Shown here: positions 9,797-18,087 of the stretch, in pieces
Position numbering within the stretch: position 1 is the first letter of the stretch
How the letters are laid out: each line of letters starts with the position of its first letter
Program-made: the position numbers and the translations under genes
Assembly: GCA_903959855.1 (NCBI GenBank)
Contig: CAJBYR010000081.1
Location: forward strand, 1 to 56,170
Direction of reading: 5' to 3'
DNA: 56,170 nt
Source: an uncultured beta proteobacterium
GTDB lineage: Bacteria > Pseudomonadota > Gammaproteobacteria > Burkholderiales > Rhodocyclaceae
The notes under the pieces: model-generated
Told to the model about the DNA's origin: nothing
Database searches by the model: none
What the model saw: only the letters and a program-made list of their open reading frames with translations

Positions 9797-10915
9797 TCAT
9801 CGGTTTTCCAACGTATGCAAAGCCACCCACGCCTGCCCCAGCGCCAACCCAGCATCGCCGGGCACCAGCCTGACCGGCGCCAGCACACGCAATCCGCGCG
9901 CCTCGCAGTCGCGACGCAGGCCGGTCGCCAGCAGCCGGTTGAAGAAACAGCCGCCACCGAAAACCACGGTACGGATGCCGCTCTCGTCGCAGACGCCCTC
10001 CGCCCACTGCGCCAGCGCCGCCACCAGCGTGGCATGGAACACGGCGGCGCCCCGTGCGGCGTCGGCTTCGCCTGCCAGCCGCCCCAGCAGCGGGCGCAAG
10101 TCGAGCACGCCGCCGGCCAGGGTCCAGCCGCCGGCAACCGGCGCCGGCCAGCCCTTGGCGTCCATCCAGTTTGTCGCCTCCTGCTCCAACCGGATCGCCG
10201 CTTCGGCATCCACGTCCATTTTCAGGCACAGCCCAAGCAGGCCGGAGGCGGCGTCGAACAGCCGGCCGGCACTCGACGTGCGTGGACAGTTCACGCCCTT
10301 TTCCAGCATCGCCAGCACCGTCGCCGCCGCAGGCTCACCGGCGTAGCGTCGCATCACTTCAGCGCCGCGACCGAGGTCGTGCAGCACGGCGGCCGCCATG
10401 CGCCAGGGTTCGCGTGCGGCGCGGTCGCCACCGGGCAATGCCAGCGGCGCGAGATGGCCCAGCCGTTCGAAGCACGCGCCATCGACCCGCAGCAGTTCGC
10501 CGCCCCAAGGCGTGTTGTCGGTGCCGAGGCCGACGCCGTCGAGCGCGAGGCCGATCACCGGGCCACGTTCGCCATGCTCCGCGCACACCGCGGCGATGTG
10601 CGCGTGGTGGTGCTGCACCGGCAGCGCGATGGCGCCCAATTGCGCCGCGATCCCGGCGGCATGGCGCGAGGAATGAAAATCCGGATGCAGGTCATGGGCA
10701 ATCGTGGCCGGGCCATCCAGCCACTCGAGCATGCGCGACACTTCCGCTTCGTGGCCGAGGCAGGCCTCGGGCGTATTGAGGTCGCCGACCACGCGTGACA
10801 TTCGCGCCTCGCCTCCCTTGACGCCGCAAACGGCGTTCTTGAACCAGGCGCCAGCGGCCAGCACCGGCGCGGCACTGGCGAACGACGCCGGCAGCGGAAT
10901 CGCGCCGACGCTCAT
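9797..10915 (-). CDS. hypF: C-terminal-only HypF (carbamoyltransferase domain)
   Basis: Full HypF proteins (~750 residues) have acylphosphatase, zinc-finger, YrdC-like and Kae1-like domains. This one has 372 residues, essentially the C-terminal Kae1-like half: HHHAHIAAV (metal-binding histidines), [31 protein letters not shown], and [12 protein letters not shown] near the end. The ATG at 10915 overlaps the hypB stop in ATGA; the longer reading frame upstream is only hypB shadow. R. eutropha HypF1 is a similarly shortened protein in the same operon position. Without the YrdC-like part it cannot be expected to make carbamoyl-adenylate alone, so a full-length HypF elsewhere in the genome, or another donor, is implied. 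Confidence 0.93.
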   Translation of the reverse strand: MSVGAIPLPASFASAAPVLAAGAWFKNAVCGVKGGEARMSRVVGDLNTPEACLGHEAEVSRMLEWLDGPATIAHDLHPDFHSSRHAAGIAAQLGAIALPVQHHHAHIAAVCAEHGERGPVIGLALDGVGLGTDNTPWGGELLRVDGACFERLGHLAPLALPGGDRAAREPWRMAAAVLHDLGRGAEVMRRYAGEPAAATVLAMLEKGVNCPRTSSAGRLFDAASGLLGLCLKMDVDAEAAIRLEQEATNWMDAKGWPAPVAGGWTLAGGVLDLRPLLGRLAGEADAARGAAVFHATLVAALAQWAEGVCDESGIRTVVFGGGCFFNRLLATGLRRDCEARGLRVLAPVRLVPGDAGLALGQAWVALHTLENR

Positions 10916-11841
10916 CGCACCGCGGAGACGAGCGCCGGTGGCGCCTTTTGCTGCGCGGACCGTTGCGCCCCACGCGCGATCCAGTCCAGCCATTGCTCCA
11001 TGCCCTGCCCCGTGGTTGCGGACAACTGGATCACCTCGATGCCGGGGTTGACGCGACGGGCGAATTCGATCGCGGCATCGACCTTGAAGCTCAGGTAGGG
11101 CAGCAGGTCGCACTTGTTGAGCAGCATCAGCGTCGCCGCGCGGAACATGTCCGGGTACTTGATCGGCTTGTCCTCGCCCTCGGTGACCGAGAGGATCACC
11201 ACCTTGTGCACTTCGCCGAGGTCGAAGGCCGCCGGGCAGACCAGGTTGCCGACGTTCTCGATCATCAGCAGGGAATCCTCGGGTAATTCCAGCTTGCCCA
11301 TGGCATGACCGACCATGTGGGCGTCGAGGTGGCAACCCTTGCCGGTGTTGATCTGCACTGCCTTCGCGCCGGTGGCGCGGATGCGTTCGGCATCCTGGTC
11401 GGTCTGCTGGTCGCCCTCGATGACGGCCACCGATGCCTTGCCATTGAGCATGTCGATGGTCTTGCACAGCAACGTAGTCTTGCCCGAACCGGGGCTGGAG
11501 ACCAGGTTCAGCGTGAAGATGCCGCGTTCCGCCAGGCGCTGGCGGTTCTGCTGCGCGTAGGCGTTGTTCTTGGCCAGGATGTCCTGCTCGATCTGCACCA
11601 TGCGTTTGGTGCCGATGCCTGGCGCGTGCGAGTGCGCCGGCGAAGCGTTGGAATGCACGGGCGCATAGCGGTGGCCGGAGTCATGGGTATGAGGATGGGC
11701 ATGGTCATGTCCATGATCACCGTCATGGCCGTGGTCATGGCTGTGGCGCGTGCCGTCGGCATGAACATGTTCGTGCCCGTGGTGGGGATCGTCACCGTCT
11801 ATTTTCACTTCGCCCGCAGCGCAGCCGCATGTCGTACACAT
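10912..11841 (-). CDS. hypB: Hydrogenase nickel-insertion GTPase HypB
   Basis: HypB, 309 residues, is the GTPase that delivers nickel to the large-subunit precursor together with HypA. It begins with MCTTCGC, the high-affinity N-terminal nickel site. A long His/Asp-rich stretch (about residues 18-72) follows, probably for nickel storage or buffering. The G domain starts about residue 110 with P-loop [11 protein letters not shown]; further motifs are [23 protein letters not shown] (internal metal-site Cys) and [10 protein letters not shown]. The start at 11841 is fixed by the CxxCGC motif. It is one of the few genes here with only one copy, so it must serve all four hydrogenases unless paralogs lie elsewhere. 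Confidence 0.97.
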   Translation of the reverse strand: MCTTCGCAAGEVKIDGDDPHHGHEHVHADGTRHSHDHGHDGDHGHDHAHPHTHDSGHRYAPVHSNASPAHSHAPGIGTKRMVQIEQDILAKNNAYAQQNRQRLAERGIFTLNLVSSPGSGKTTLLCKTIDMLNGKASVAVIEGDQQTDQDAERIRATGAKAVQINTGKGCHLDAHMVGHAMGKLELPEDSLLMIENVGNLVCPAAFDLGEVHKVVILSVTEGEDKPIKYPDMFRAATLMLLNKCDLLPYLSFKVDAAIEFARRVNPGIEVIQLSATTGQGMEQWLDWIARGAQRSAQQKAPPALVSAVR

Positions 11842-11858
11842 ATGCCTTCTCCGGTCGC

Positions 11859-12200
11859 CTAGGCGACTTCAAGTTCCTTGACCCGCATCTCGGTGCCGCC
11901 CGTGACCTGCATCTGGTGGCTGCCGCACTGCGGGCATTCGCCGAAAACTTCGCTCATCGGCACCGACATCGAACACTGCATGCACCAGCCGGTACCCGGC
12001 GTCGCAACGATCTCAAGCGTCGCGCCGTCGGCGATGCTGTCGCGCATCACGGCATCGAAGCAGAACTTCATCGCCTCGACTTCGACCCCGGACAGTTGCC
12101 CGATCTCCAGCCAGACCGTGGTCACCTTTCCGAATTTTTGTTCGCGGGCGGCATCCTCGATCAGTTGCAGGACCCCCTCGGCCAATGACATTTCATGCAT
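11859..12200 (-). CDS. hypA: Hydrogenase nickel metallochaperone HypA
   Basis: HypA, 113 residues, starts [10 protein letters not shown], whose His2 is the nickel ligand. The zinc site is formed by two CxxC motifs, WCMQC and ECPQCG, in the C-terminal half. It works with HypB, which lies 17 bases downstream. It begins 9 bases after hupJ, at the boundary between the hup accessory genes and the hyp genes. Confidence 0.97.
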   Translation of the reverse strand: MHEMSLAEGVLQLIEDAAREQKFGKVTTVWLEIGQLSGVEVEAMKFCFDAVMRDSIADGATLEIVATPGTGWCMQCSMSVPMSEVFGECPQCGSHQMQVTGGTEMRVKELEVA

Positions 12201-12209
12201 GGCGGGAGT

Positions 12210-12725
12210 TTAAGCCCTTCGGGACCCGAGCACACCTTTCAAGAAGCCCCTTCGCGTGGTCGGGATTTCCATCACCGAATGCCCGGCCATGCGCGCCGCC
12301 TCGCGTTGCGGCCCCGGATCCGCCGGCGCCTCGGCGAACAGGCCACGCATGATTTCGTCCGCCGTCGCGACGGCACTTTCCTGGTCGCCAAAATCGAAGG
12401 CCGGCGAGAACAGCGAACAGAACTGGTAGGCGCCGCATTCAGGTTCCTCGCCACCCATGAATTCGTAGCAGCCCGACGGGAAATCCCAGTCACGGCGGCG
12501 GTCGGCGGCAAGATGGAGTTCGCGCGACGGGGTCGTCGCCAGCATGACCAGGTTGATCGCCCAGGGGGTGATGAGGACGCCGATCAGGCGACCGTCCTCC
12601 TGAGGCCGGAAGCCGACTGCCTGTACCCGCAGCGCGGGATTGTTCAGCGGCAGGCCCGCCATCCGGGTCTGCGCAATACGTTCGAAGGCGGCTTCGAGCG
12701 CGCGAACGGCTTCAGTCGCCGCCAT
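12210..12725 (-). CDS. hupJ: Hydrogenase assembly chaperone HupJ (HybE/HoxT family)
   Basis: A 171-residue HybE-family protein, implicated in small-subunit or Tat-linked assembly of uptake hydrogenases. Family segments include GVLITPWAINLVML, FPSGCYEFMGGEEPECGAYQ and the FSLxSP-like CSLFSPAFDF. The ATG at 12725 overlaps hupI by 14 bases. The last residues read EIPTTRRGFLKGVLGSRRA, a twin-arginine-like RRxFLK motif at the wrong end of the protein. The second HybE homologue (21198-21686) also ends in such a motif. Its role is unknown to me; mimicry of the small-subunit signal peptide is one idea. Confidence 0.9.
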   Translation of the reverse strand: MAATEAVRALEAAFERIAQTRMAGLPLNNPALRVQAVGFRPQEDGRLIGVLITPWAINLVMLATTPSRELHLAADRRRDWDFPSGCYEFMGGEEPECGAYQFCSLFSPAFDFGDQESAVATADEIMRGLFAEAPADPGPQREAARMAGHSVMEIPTTRRGFLKGVLGSRRA

Positions 12726-12942
12726 CGTCGAGCAGCAGGAAGCGCTCGCGCGCGGCCTCGCAGCCGGGGCAGACCCAGTTGTCGGGCAAGTCGGCGAAAG
12801 CGGTGCCGGCGGGAATCTGCCCGATCGGATCGCCCTCGGTCGGGTCATACACCTGCCAGCAGACGCCGCATTCGAACAGGGCCAGCGGGTTGGACGCTAC
12901 CGCGCGCCCGGTGCGCTCAAAGGAGCCTTCGGGAAACTTCAT
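12712..12942 (-). CDS. hupI: Rubredoxin-type hydrogenase accessory protein HupI
   Basis: A 76-residue rubredoxin with two iron-binding motifs, ECGVCWQVYDP and NWVCPGCEAA. In O2-tolerant hydrogenase operons (HoxR/HupI) it helps assemble the small-subunit clusters, especially under O2. The ATG at 12942 overlaps the hupH stop in ATGA. Its presence next to a six-cysteine HupS is consistent with a need for the special proximal cluster. Confidence 0.95.
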   Translation of the reverse strand: MKFPEGSFERTGRAVASNPLALFECGVCWQVYDPTEGDPIGQIPAGTAFADLPDNWVCPGCEAARERFLLLDDGGD

Positions 12943-13784
12943 GTTGCGCTTTCGATCGAGACGATCCATTCGTCGAGGCGGATGATGGTCTCGTCGTAGT
13001 CTTCCTGCGCCGCCAAGGCAACGGCGGGGATGTCCACGATCTCGAGCGAATTGAGGATCAGCTTTTCCATGTTGTTGAAGTACTGCACCCACCAGACATA
13101 GGGCAAGGCCGTCGCCGTGATGCGGCAGTTGCCGAAGCCACGCGAGAGGATGGAAAACGATATCCGCCCCAGTTGCTCGTCGAGCCAGGCCAGGTCGTCG
13201 GGCGTGGCCGGCAGCAGCGAAAGGTTGATCACCTGCGCCGGCCGACCGACCCGCCACACCCCGGAAAGGCTGCGGATCTCGTGGTACAGCGCAGGTGCGT
13301 TCATCAGTTCCGGCGGCGGCACGGCGGCCGGTGTCGCAGGGAACTCCCGCGCCAGCGCCAAGGCACGCAGGGCCAGCGGGAAGGCGCTGGCCTCGACGTC
13401 GTCAATGCCCTCGCCACGGATGCGCCAGATGCCGGTGAAGGCGGTTTCCTGGGCGCGCAGGTCGCCTGCGGTGAGCACGCTGACCTCGCCCTCACCCAGC
13501 AGTTCGTGGATCTCGGCGCGCACCGCCGGCGGATAGTCAAGAAGCGAAAAACGCACTACCTGCATGGTCGAGAACGGGGTCTCGCGCAGCGCCGCAAGCA
13601 GCGTCTTGAGGAAAGCCAGCGCGGGGCCGGCGACCTCGGGCGGCGCGTCGAGCTCGCTCACCGGCGGGCGGAAGGCATGTACGTCGTTGGGCACGTCGAG
13701 CGTCACCAGCACTTCATCGACCGGTTGCGAGCCGGGGCCAATGCTGGGCTTGAAGGGAACCACGGGGATCGGAAAGGTCATCAT
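12939..13784 (-). CDS. hupH: Hydrogenase accessory protein HupH (HoxQ)
   Basis: A 281-residue HupH/HoxQ family protein, involved in small-subunit maturation and Tat proofreading of membrane-bound hydrogenase. Characteristic C-terminal segment: GNCRITATALPYVWWVQYFNNMEKLILNSLEIVDIP in part, with VWWVQYFNNM as the recognisable core. Two ATG codons in tandem open the frame at 13784, preceded by GAGGG. It follows hupG by 15 bases and overlaps hupI by 4. Confidence 0.93.
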   Translation of the reverse strand: MMTFPIPVVPFKPSIGPGSQPVDEVLVTLDVPNDVHAFRPPVSELDAPPEVAGPALAFLKTLLAALRETPFSTMQVVRFSLLDYPPAVRAEIHELLGEGEVSVLTAGDLRAQETAFTGIWRIRGEGIDDVEASAFPLALRALALAREFPATPAAVPPPELMNAPALYHEIRSLSGVWRVGRPAQVINLSLLPATPDDLAWLDEQLGRISFSILSRGFGNCRITATALPYVWWVQYFNNMEKLILNSLEIVDIPAVALAAQEDYDETIIRLDEWIVSIESAT

Positions 13785-13799
13785 GTCGGTTGCCCTCTT

Positions 13800-14252
13800 C
13801 TAGTGGCAGTGCGTGGCGGTGTTGGCATTGGTGACCGGAATGCCTATGCCCGGCGGTCGCGAGGGTGGTGCGGAGAGCAACTCCGGCAGCAGGCGGACAT
13901 AGCTGCTCCAGTCCTTGAGGCCCTCGACCGTACCGAGGTATTCGCCATCGCGCAGCGCCAGCAGCGCCGGCCAGATACGGATGCCGTAACGCGAGGCAAG
14001 GCTACGCGCGTCCACCGGCATCAGCAGGCCGACGCGGACCTCGCCCTCCATGCGCAGCAAGGCCTCGGGCAGGATAATCGTCAGGTCCCAGGTTTCCGGC
14101 ACCTTGGTCGGGTCATCGGAAAAGAGAATCAGCGTATTGCCGGGCGCCTTGGCGAATTCCTCATAGGATTCTGCGTCGAGCACCTGGTAGCCATAACGGG
14201 CCTGGAGGACGCCGAAGCGGTCCTGCAGGCGTTCGATGCCCGGTGATTGCAT
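13800..14252 (-). CDS. hupG: Thioredoxin-like small-subunit chaperone HupG (HoxO/HyaE)
   Basis: A 150-residue HupG/HyaE-type protein with a thioredoxin-like fold (TLILFSDDPTKVPETWDLTIILPE, IWPALLALRDGEYLG visible in part) but no CxxC active site. It therefore acts as a chaperone, not a redox enzyme. Relatives bind the Tat signal of the hydrogenase small subunit. The ATG at 14252 is preceded by GAGGAG at good spacing, which decides it over an upstream ATG. It ends in a His-containing tail (NTATHCH). Confidence 0.92.
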   Translation of the reverse strand: MQSPGIERLQDRFGVLQARYGYQVLDAESYEEFAKAPGNTLILFSDDPTKVPETWDLTIILPEALLRMEGEVRVGLLMPVDARSLASRYGIRIWPALLALRDGEYLGTVEGLKDWSSYVRLLPELLSAPPSRPPGIGIPVTNANTATHCH

Positions 14253-14262
14253 TTTGTACTCC

Positions 14263-14592
14263 TCAAGTGGCAGCCGGCCGGAGGAAATCCGGCAGCTGCG
14301 GTTCGCGGTCGATAAGGTCGGCAAAGGCCGCGTGGATCAATTCGTCGTTGTTGCCGCCGCCCTGCAGGATGGACTCCAGCGCCACCAGCGCTTCCTCGAC
14401 CTGGGCAGCGCGCTCGGCATCGATCACTTCGCGCGCGGCACCGAGGAAGCAGAGGACCCACTGCCCCGGCTCGAGGGGGCCGGTGAGCATCGTGTCCATG
14501 CGCTCGATACCGTTGCGGCTTTGGCAAAGGGCCGAAGTTCCCCCCTCGGTGCCTTCCATGCGGATGACTTGCATTGGCAGCGCCAGGCACAT
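14263..14592 (-). CDS. hupF: HypC-family chaperone HupF (HoxL)
   Basis: A 109-residue HypC paralogue beginning MCLALPMQVIRMEG, with a longer insert and tail than HypC (79 residues). In Rhizobium and Ralstonia it escorts the HupL/HoxG precursor and protects the iron centre under O2. The ATG at 14592 follows AGAGGAAG. It lies between hupD and hupG, separated from hupD by palindromic element B, which begins 48 bases upstream of this start. Confidence 0.93.
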   Translation of the reverse strand: MCLALPMQVIRMEGTEGGTSALCQSRNGIERMDTMLTGPLEPGQWVLCFLGAAREVIDAERAAQVEEALVALESILQGGGNNDELIHAAFADLIDREPQLPDFLRPAAT

Positions 14593-14640
14593 CTCAGGGC
14601 TTCCTCTTTGGTTGTGCGTCGTTCTGCGAAGCTTGGCGGG

Positions 14641-14744
14641 GGCCAAGGATGGCGGGCATCCGTCTCCGTCCATGTCCCCCGGGCCGAAAGGACACCGGCC
14701 CTCCTCCTTTACTTACCGGAGACGGATACCCGCCATCCTTGGCC
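14641..14744 (-). repeat. Palindromic element B, unit 1 (minus-sense)
   Basis: Arms 14641-14668 and 14717-14744 form a 28-position stem with one imperfection, which is a U.G pair if read as minus-strand RNA but C.A on the other strand. The minus-strand core reads AAGTAAAGGAGGAG, then a 6-bp GC hairpin, then GGGGGACATGGACGG. The stem sequence is unrelated to that of element A except near GGATACC. It is transcribed in sense within the hup operon, 48 bases upstream of hupF. Confidence 0.85.
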
Positions 14745-14790
14745 GGATACGCTTCTGCCTTGCGACCGTTGCACAGCACCGACATGACAT

Positions 14791-14896
14791 GATCGGGAGG
14801 GCGGGGTGTTCTGCGCAGCGAAGTAAAGAGGGAGGAAGTGCCCGCAGGGCACTGACGGATGACATGAGCGAAGTAGAACGCCCCGGTCTCCCGATC
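14791..14896 (+). repeat. Palindromic element B, unit 2 (plus-sense)
   Basis: Arms 14791-14814 and 14873-14896 pair over 24 positions with four departures. Three are G.U pairs and one is G.G when read as plus-strand RNA; on the other strand the three would be A.C mismatches. The core matches element A unit 2 almost base for base: AAGTAAAGAGGGAGGAAG, the 7-bp hairpin at 14837-14853, then GACGGATGACATGAGCG. The spacer to unit 1 (14745-14790) is weakly similar to the spacer in element A. Confidence 0.85.
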
Positions 14897-14925
14897 CCCC
14901 GCGAACCGAAACCTAGTAACGCTTT

Positions 14926-15549
14926 TCATTCCACCCAACCCCAAACCCGTGAATCGCCAATACGGCTGGCAGCTTCGGCCGAAGGACGCCCCAACTCGTA
15001 AGCAGACATCCCTAACGCCGTGTTGTCAGCGCCGACTTCTGACTCCCGCGCCTCAACGACAAAACCCCAGTCGCGCAATTGCGCCACAGCCATGGCCACG
15101 GCATCATCGAGCCGCGCCTTGACCACCGGGCGCAGGCTGCCGCCGTAGTCCTCGAGTTCTTCGGGCTGGACGCCGATCAGCAGCAGCGATTCCGGCAACT
15201 GCCCGGTGAGGTCGGCAGCGGCGATGACTTCCTGGAAGCCGGTCTGGTGCAGGCTCATCTTCTTGGCGCCCATGAAACGCGGCACCTCGTCGCCCTCGAC
15301 GCGCTTCATGGTGCCCGGTTCAAGGCCGTAGTCGATGGCATCGAACACGATCAGCCGCTTCGCGCCCTGCACGTAAGGCAACAGGTAGAGGCCCTGGGTG
15401 CCGCCGTCCATCACGGTGATGCCATCCGGCACCTGCCATTGGGCCGCCAGATGTTCGACGCAGCGTACGCCAAAGCCCTCGTCGGCCCACAGCAGGTTGC
15501 CGATGCCGAGCACCAGGACGTCGCAACGCGGATCGTCAAATGGATTCAT
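14926..15549 (-). CDS. hupD: HupL-processing endopeptidase HupD (HoxM)
   Basis: A 207-residue nickel-dependent maturation protease that removes the C-terminal peptide of HupL after metal insertion. The family signature GIGNLLWADEGFGVRCVEHL carries the nickel-binding Glu; other conserved parts are DGGTQGLYLLPYVQ with its Asp, and SLHQTGFQEVI with the conserved His. The ATG at 15549 (MNPFDDPRCDVLVLG) is chosen over an upstream ATG that lies in hupC. The last ~35 residues form a tail beyond the usual fold. It starts 8 bases after hupC. Confidence 0.95.
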   Translation of the reverse strand: MNPFDDPRCDVLVLGIGNLLWADEGFGVRCVEHLAAQWQVPDGITVMDGGTQGLYLLPYVQGAKRLIVFDAIDYGLEPGTMKRVEGDEVPRFMGAKKMSLHQTGFQEVIAAADLTGQLPESLLLIGVQPEELEDYGGSLRPVVKARLDDAVAMAVAQLRDWGFVVEARESEVGADNTALGMSAYELGRPSAEAASRIGDSRVWGWVE

Positions 15550-15557
15550 TCGCGCAC

Positions 15558-16268
15558 CTATTCCCGAAATGTCCGCTGACCGCTGATCATGGTGCTGATC
15601 ATGGTCTGGCGACTCATGATGTCCTCGCGCACCGCGGCATAGACATGCAGTATGACGAAGCAGACGATGCCCCACATGCCCAGGTGGTGCCAGCTATGGA
15701 CTGCCTGGCTGCCGCCGAAGAGCGGAATCACCCAGCCGAACAGCAGGTCCTGCCAACTGCCCAGCCCCGCCCCCTCGCTGTAGAGCGCGAAACCGGTGCA
15801 GATCATCAGCACGGCGGCCACGGTGACGAAGATGAACATGAACAGGTGGCCCATCGGGTTGTGCCCGACATACTTGTAGGGCTGCCGCTCCAGGAACAGG
15901 TACCAGCGCAGCTCGCGCAGCAAGCCAGCCCACCACTTCGGATTCGTGATCGGCAGGTAGAACAGTTCCCGGGCGTGATGGTTGCCGACCACCGCCCAAT
16001 AGATGCGCACCAGGAAGCCGATGGTAAAGATATAAGCGGCGGCGAAATGGGCGAAGCGGATATAGCCCATCAGGAACTGGTCGGAGGCCTCGCCCGGCGT
16101 GCTGGGCAGGGGACTCGCGATCAGGTAGCCGCTGGTGGCCAGCACCAGGATGCACAGGGTATTGATCCAGTGCCACAAGCGCACCGGGGCTTCATAGACA
16201 TACACTGTCCGACCGGCGGCAGTTTCCGGATTGTTGTCGAGTTCGGCGGCGGCGGCGTTAAGGTCCAT
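15558..16268 (-). CDS. hupC: Ni/Fe-hydrogenase cytochrome b subunit
   Basis: A 236-residue di-heme cytochrome b (HupC/HyaC/HoxZ) that anchors HupSL at the periplasmic face and passes electrons to the quinone pool. Four membrane segments are visible, roughly at residues 30-55, 65-90, 135-160 and 185-215. Candidate heme-ligand histidines are WHWINTLC, FAHFAAAYIF and WHHLGMWG. It starts 20 bases after hupL and ends 8 bases before hupD. Together with HupS and HupL it completes the respiratory uptake enzyme. Confidence 0.95.
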   Translation of the reverse strand: MDLNAAAAELDNNPETAAGRTVYVYEAPVRLWHWINTLCILVLATSGYLIASPLPSTPGEASDQFLMGYIRFAHFAAAYIFTIGFLVRIYWAVVGNHHARELFYLPITNPKWWAGLLRELRWYLFLERQPYKYVGHNPMGHLFMFIFVTVAAVLMICTGFALYSEGAGLGSWQDLLFGWVIPLFGGSQAVHSWHHLGMWGIVCFVILHVYAAVREDIMSRQTMISTMISGQRTFRE

Positions 16269-16287
16269 GGCATTTTCCTCCGAACGG

Positions 16288-18087
16288 TTAGCGGATCTTG
16301 ACCGAGGTCATTTCCTGACCGTCGGGACTCATCACGTGGGTCGAGCAGGCCAGGCACGGGTCGAAGGAATGCAGGGTGCGCAGGATCTCCAGCGGCTCGT
16401 CGGCCTTGGCCAGCGGCGTGTTCATCAGGCTGGCCTCGTAGGCGCCGATCTGGCCCTTGTGATCACGCGGACTGCCGTTCCAGGTGGTCGGCACCACGCA
16501 CTGGTAGTTGTCGATTTTGGTGTCCTTGATCTTGATCCAGTGGCCAAGCGCACCGCGCGGCGCCTCGGTGAAGCCGGCGCCCTTGGCCTCTTTCGGCCAG
16601 GTGCTGGGCTCCCATTTCTCGACGTTGGCGGTCGAGGAATCGCCGGCCTTGATGTTGGCGATCAGCTTGTCGAGCTGCTTGACCTGCAGGTCGGCGCAGT
16701 ACAGCGTCTCGATGCCGCGCGCCGCGGTGCGGCCCAGGGTCGAGAACAGCGCGGTGAGCGGAATGTCGAGCTTCTTCAGCACGCCGTCGATGGTTTCCTT
16801 GATGAAGGGGAACTGCTTGGGCTGCAGGTAGCCCAGCACCATGCGCGGCAGGCAGCCGACTTCCATGGCGTTGCCGCGCCAGCGCGGCGCCTTGATCCAG
16901 GAGTACTTGGCCGATTCGTCGAGCTGCTCGATCCGGGTCCGCGTGCCCTTGAAGTTGGGGCCTTCCGGCTTGTAGTTGGGCTCGGTGACGCCGTCAAAGG
17001 GATGCAGGCCCTTGGATTCGTCGGCGTACTTGTACCAGGAGTGATTGACGAATTCCTGGATCTGCTCCGGATCCTTGAGGTCGACCTCGTGGATCTTGTC
17101 CAGCTTGCCGCCGATGATGGCGCCGCGCGGCAGCAGCAGGTTGCCGGGCGAGTAGTCGTTGGCACGCTCCGGCATGTCACCGTAACTCAGCATCGCCTGC
17201 GAAGACAAGCCGCCGCCATGGAGCCAGCCCTTGTAGAACGAGGCAATGGCCAGCAGGTCGGGGATGTATACCTGCTCGACGAATTCCTTGCTGCGATCGA
17301 CGATGCTCTTGACCAGGTTCAGGCGTTCCATGTTGATCGCGCCCACCGCGCCGGTGTCATGCACGTTGATGGCGCAGGGCACGCCGCCCACCAGCCAGTT
17401 CGGGTGCGGGTTCTTGCCGCCGAAGATGGTGTGGACCTTGACGATCTCCTTCTGGAAATCCAGCGCTTCCAGGTAGTGCGCGGTCGCCATCAGGTTGGCT
17501 TCCGGCGGCAGCTTGTAGGCCGGGTTGCCCCAGTAGGCATTCGAGAACGGCCCGAGCTGGCCGGATTCGACGAACTTCTTGAGGCGGTTCTGCAGGTCGC
17601 GAAAATAGCCCGGCGACGAGAGCGGCCAGTTCGAGATCGACTGTGCGAGTTCAGAAGTCCGCTTCGGATCGGCCTTCAGCGCCGAGACGATGTCCACCCA
17701 GTCCAGCGCATGCAGGTGGTAGAAGTGCACCAGGTGGTCATGCACATAGAGGTTCAACTGCATCAGGTTGCGGATGGTGTTGGCATTTTCCGGAATCTTG
17801 ATGTTCAGCGCGTCTTCCACGGCGCGCACCGAGGTCAGCGCGTGGGTGCCGGTACACACGCCGCAGATGCGCTCGGTGAAGGCCCAGGCATCGCGCGGAT
17901 CGCGGCCCTTGAGGATGACTTCGAGGCCGCGCCACATGGTGCCGGTGGATACTGCGTTGCGGATCACGTTCTGGCTGTCGAGGTTCACCTCGACGCGAAG
18001 ATGGCCTTCGATGCGGCAGATCGGATCGACCACGACCCGCTTGCCCGAGTTGTCCATCTTGAAGCCTTGAGTTTCGTAGACACCCAT
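16288..18087 (-). CDS. hupL: Uptake [NiFe] hydrogenase large subunit HupL
   Basis: Catalytic subunit of the membrane-bound, H2-oxidising enzyme, about 599 residues. Nickel ligands are in the N-terminal motif [11 protein letters not shown] and the C-terminal DPCLACSTH. The 15 residues after this His ([15 protein letters not shown]) are the peptide HupD is expected to remove. The hupS stop and this ATG overlap as TGATG; an adjacent GTG at 18090 is an alternative start one codon earlier. No signal peptide: it is exported with HupS by the Tat system. Sequence character ([18 protein letters not shown]) fits group 1 uptake hydrogenases. Confidence 0.97.
   Translation of the reverse strand: MGVYETQGFKMDNSGKRVVVDPICRIEGHLRVEVNLDSQNVIRNAVSTGTMWRGLEVILKGRDPRDAWAFTERICGVCTGTHALTSVRAVEDALNIKIPENANTIRNLMQLNLYVHDHLVHFYHLHALDWVDIVSALKADPKRTSELAQSISNWPLSSPGYFRDLQNRLKKFVESGQLGPFSNAYWGNPAYKLPPEANLMATAHYLEALDFQKEIVKVHTIFGGKNPHPNWLVGGVPCAINVHDTGAVGAINMERLNLVKSIVDRSKEFVEQVYIPDLLAIASFYKGWLHGGGLSSQAMLSYGDMPERANDYSPGNLLLPRGAIIGGKLDKIHEVDLKDPEQIQEFVNHSWYKYADESKGLHPFDGVTEPNYKPEGPNFKGTRTRIEQLDESAKYSWIKAPRWRGNAMEVGCLPRMVLGYLQPKQFPFIKETIDGVLKKLDIPLTALFSTLGRTAARGIETLYCADLQVKQLDKLIANIKAGDSSTANVEKWEPSTWPKEAKGAGFTEAPRGALGHWIKIKDTKIDNYQCVVPTTWNGSPRDHKGQIGAYEASLMNTPLAKADEPLEILRTLHSFDPCLACSTHVMSPDGQEMTSVKIR

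Noticed and set aside
9797-11467. A 556-residue reading frame that would give HypF an N-terminal extension
   Set aside because: The first ~184 residues are a shifted reading of hypB, with Arg/Gly-rich low-complexity sequence and no HypF N-terminal motifs; the ATG at 10915 overlaps the hypB stop in the usual way.
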